Below are positions 63,883 to 64,000 of a DNA stretch of 64,000 bases, in pieces. The translations under genes and the position numbers were made by a program. The notes beneath the pieces are model-generated. The model was given only the letters and a program-made list of their open reading frames with translations. It searched no databases and was not told the origin of the DNA. This DNA is from Clostridia bacterium (GTDB taxonomy: Bacteria > Bacillota > Clostridia > UBA1212): positions 124,001-188,000 of the forward strand of contig JAFSVU010000050.1 of assembly GCA_017444825.1 (NCBI GenBank), read 5' to 3'. How positions within the stretch are numbered: position 1 is the stretch's first letter; every line of letters starts with the position of its first letter.

Positions 63883-64000
63883 AAGACACTTCCTCCGTTG
63901 AGAGCCTCAATGAGGTTTCTCTTAAAATACAAGGTATTTTACAATGTGAGCCCTGTTAAGTCAAGACGCAAAGGGGCGGATCGCCTGTCCGTCTTAAGGT

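Overview
The window looks like a chromosomal stretch from an uncultured-type gut or rumen Clostridia (Bacillota). Base composition is balanced and Shine-Dalgarno sites of the AGGAGG type are strong. Many promoters match TTGACA-17-TATAAT. The gene content is typical of the group: an Obg/SpoVB-like block, comM-dprA-topA-trmFO, tig-clpP-clpX, a YqhQ-type DUF1385 gene, a FeoB-associated Cys-rich peptide and a BspA-like leucine-rich-repeat lipoprotein. I saw no rRNA or tRNA gene, prophage, insertion sequence or CRISPR array.

Layout. 1-6.3 kb (minus): obg, a SpoVB/MurJ-type flippase, a GH99/71-like glycosidase, a small membrane protein and a YqeG-type phosphatase. 6.3-17.4 kb (minus): HIT protein, alaS, a 1039-residue membrane protein with a degenerate PP2C head, thiI, a TrmD-cysteine desulfurase fusion and pgi. 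17.5-28.3 kb (mostly plus): upp, a second ClpP (minus), a phosphodiester glycosidase, PAP2, a YigZ/IMPACT protein (minus), prfC, a trigger-factor-like lipoprotein, an HTH-cupin-acyl-CoA synthetase fusion and a P-loop protein. 28.4-41.2 kb (minus): proA, proB, amidase, trmFO, topA, dprA, comM, two unknown genes, dut, an RpiB homologue and rplS. 41.5-45.7 kb (plus): DUF1385 and a PrmC-RecG fusion. 45.9-59.2 kb (minus): rpmB, a lipoprotein, metK, clpX, clpP, tig, rpmE, then the feo operon running into tRNA and rRNA methyltransferases and a glycosyltransferase. 59.3-64 kb: a secreted protein, a DtxR-type regulator and the LRR lipoprotein.

The most unusual content is two tight enzyme fusions. TrmD is fused to a NifS-like cysteine desulfurase just upstream of thiI, so tRNA G37 methylation is physically joined to the sulfur donor for tRNA thiolation. 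PrmC is fused to RecG with no linker, where the DUF1385-prmC neighbourhood meets the recG-rpmB neighbourhood. Other notable signals are an intergenic repeat family with a compensated hairpin, an apparent excess of the hexamer CATTGG/CCAATG across the window, three identical-design palindromes controlling feo (one just downstream of a near-perfect promoter), and a membrane-anchored PP2C-like protein that lacks the metal-binding aspartates.
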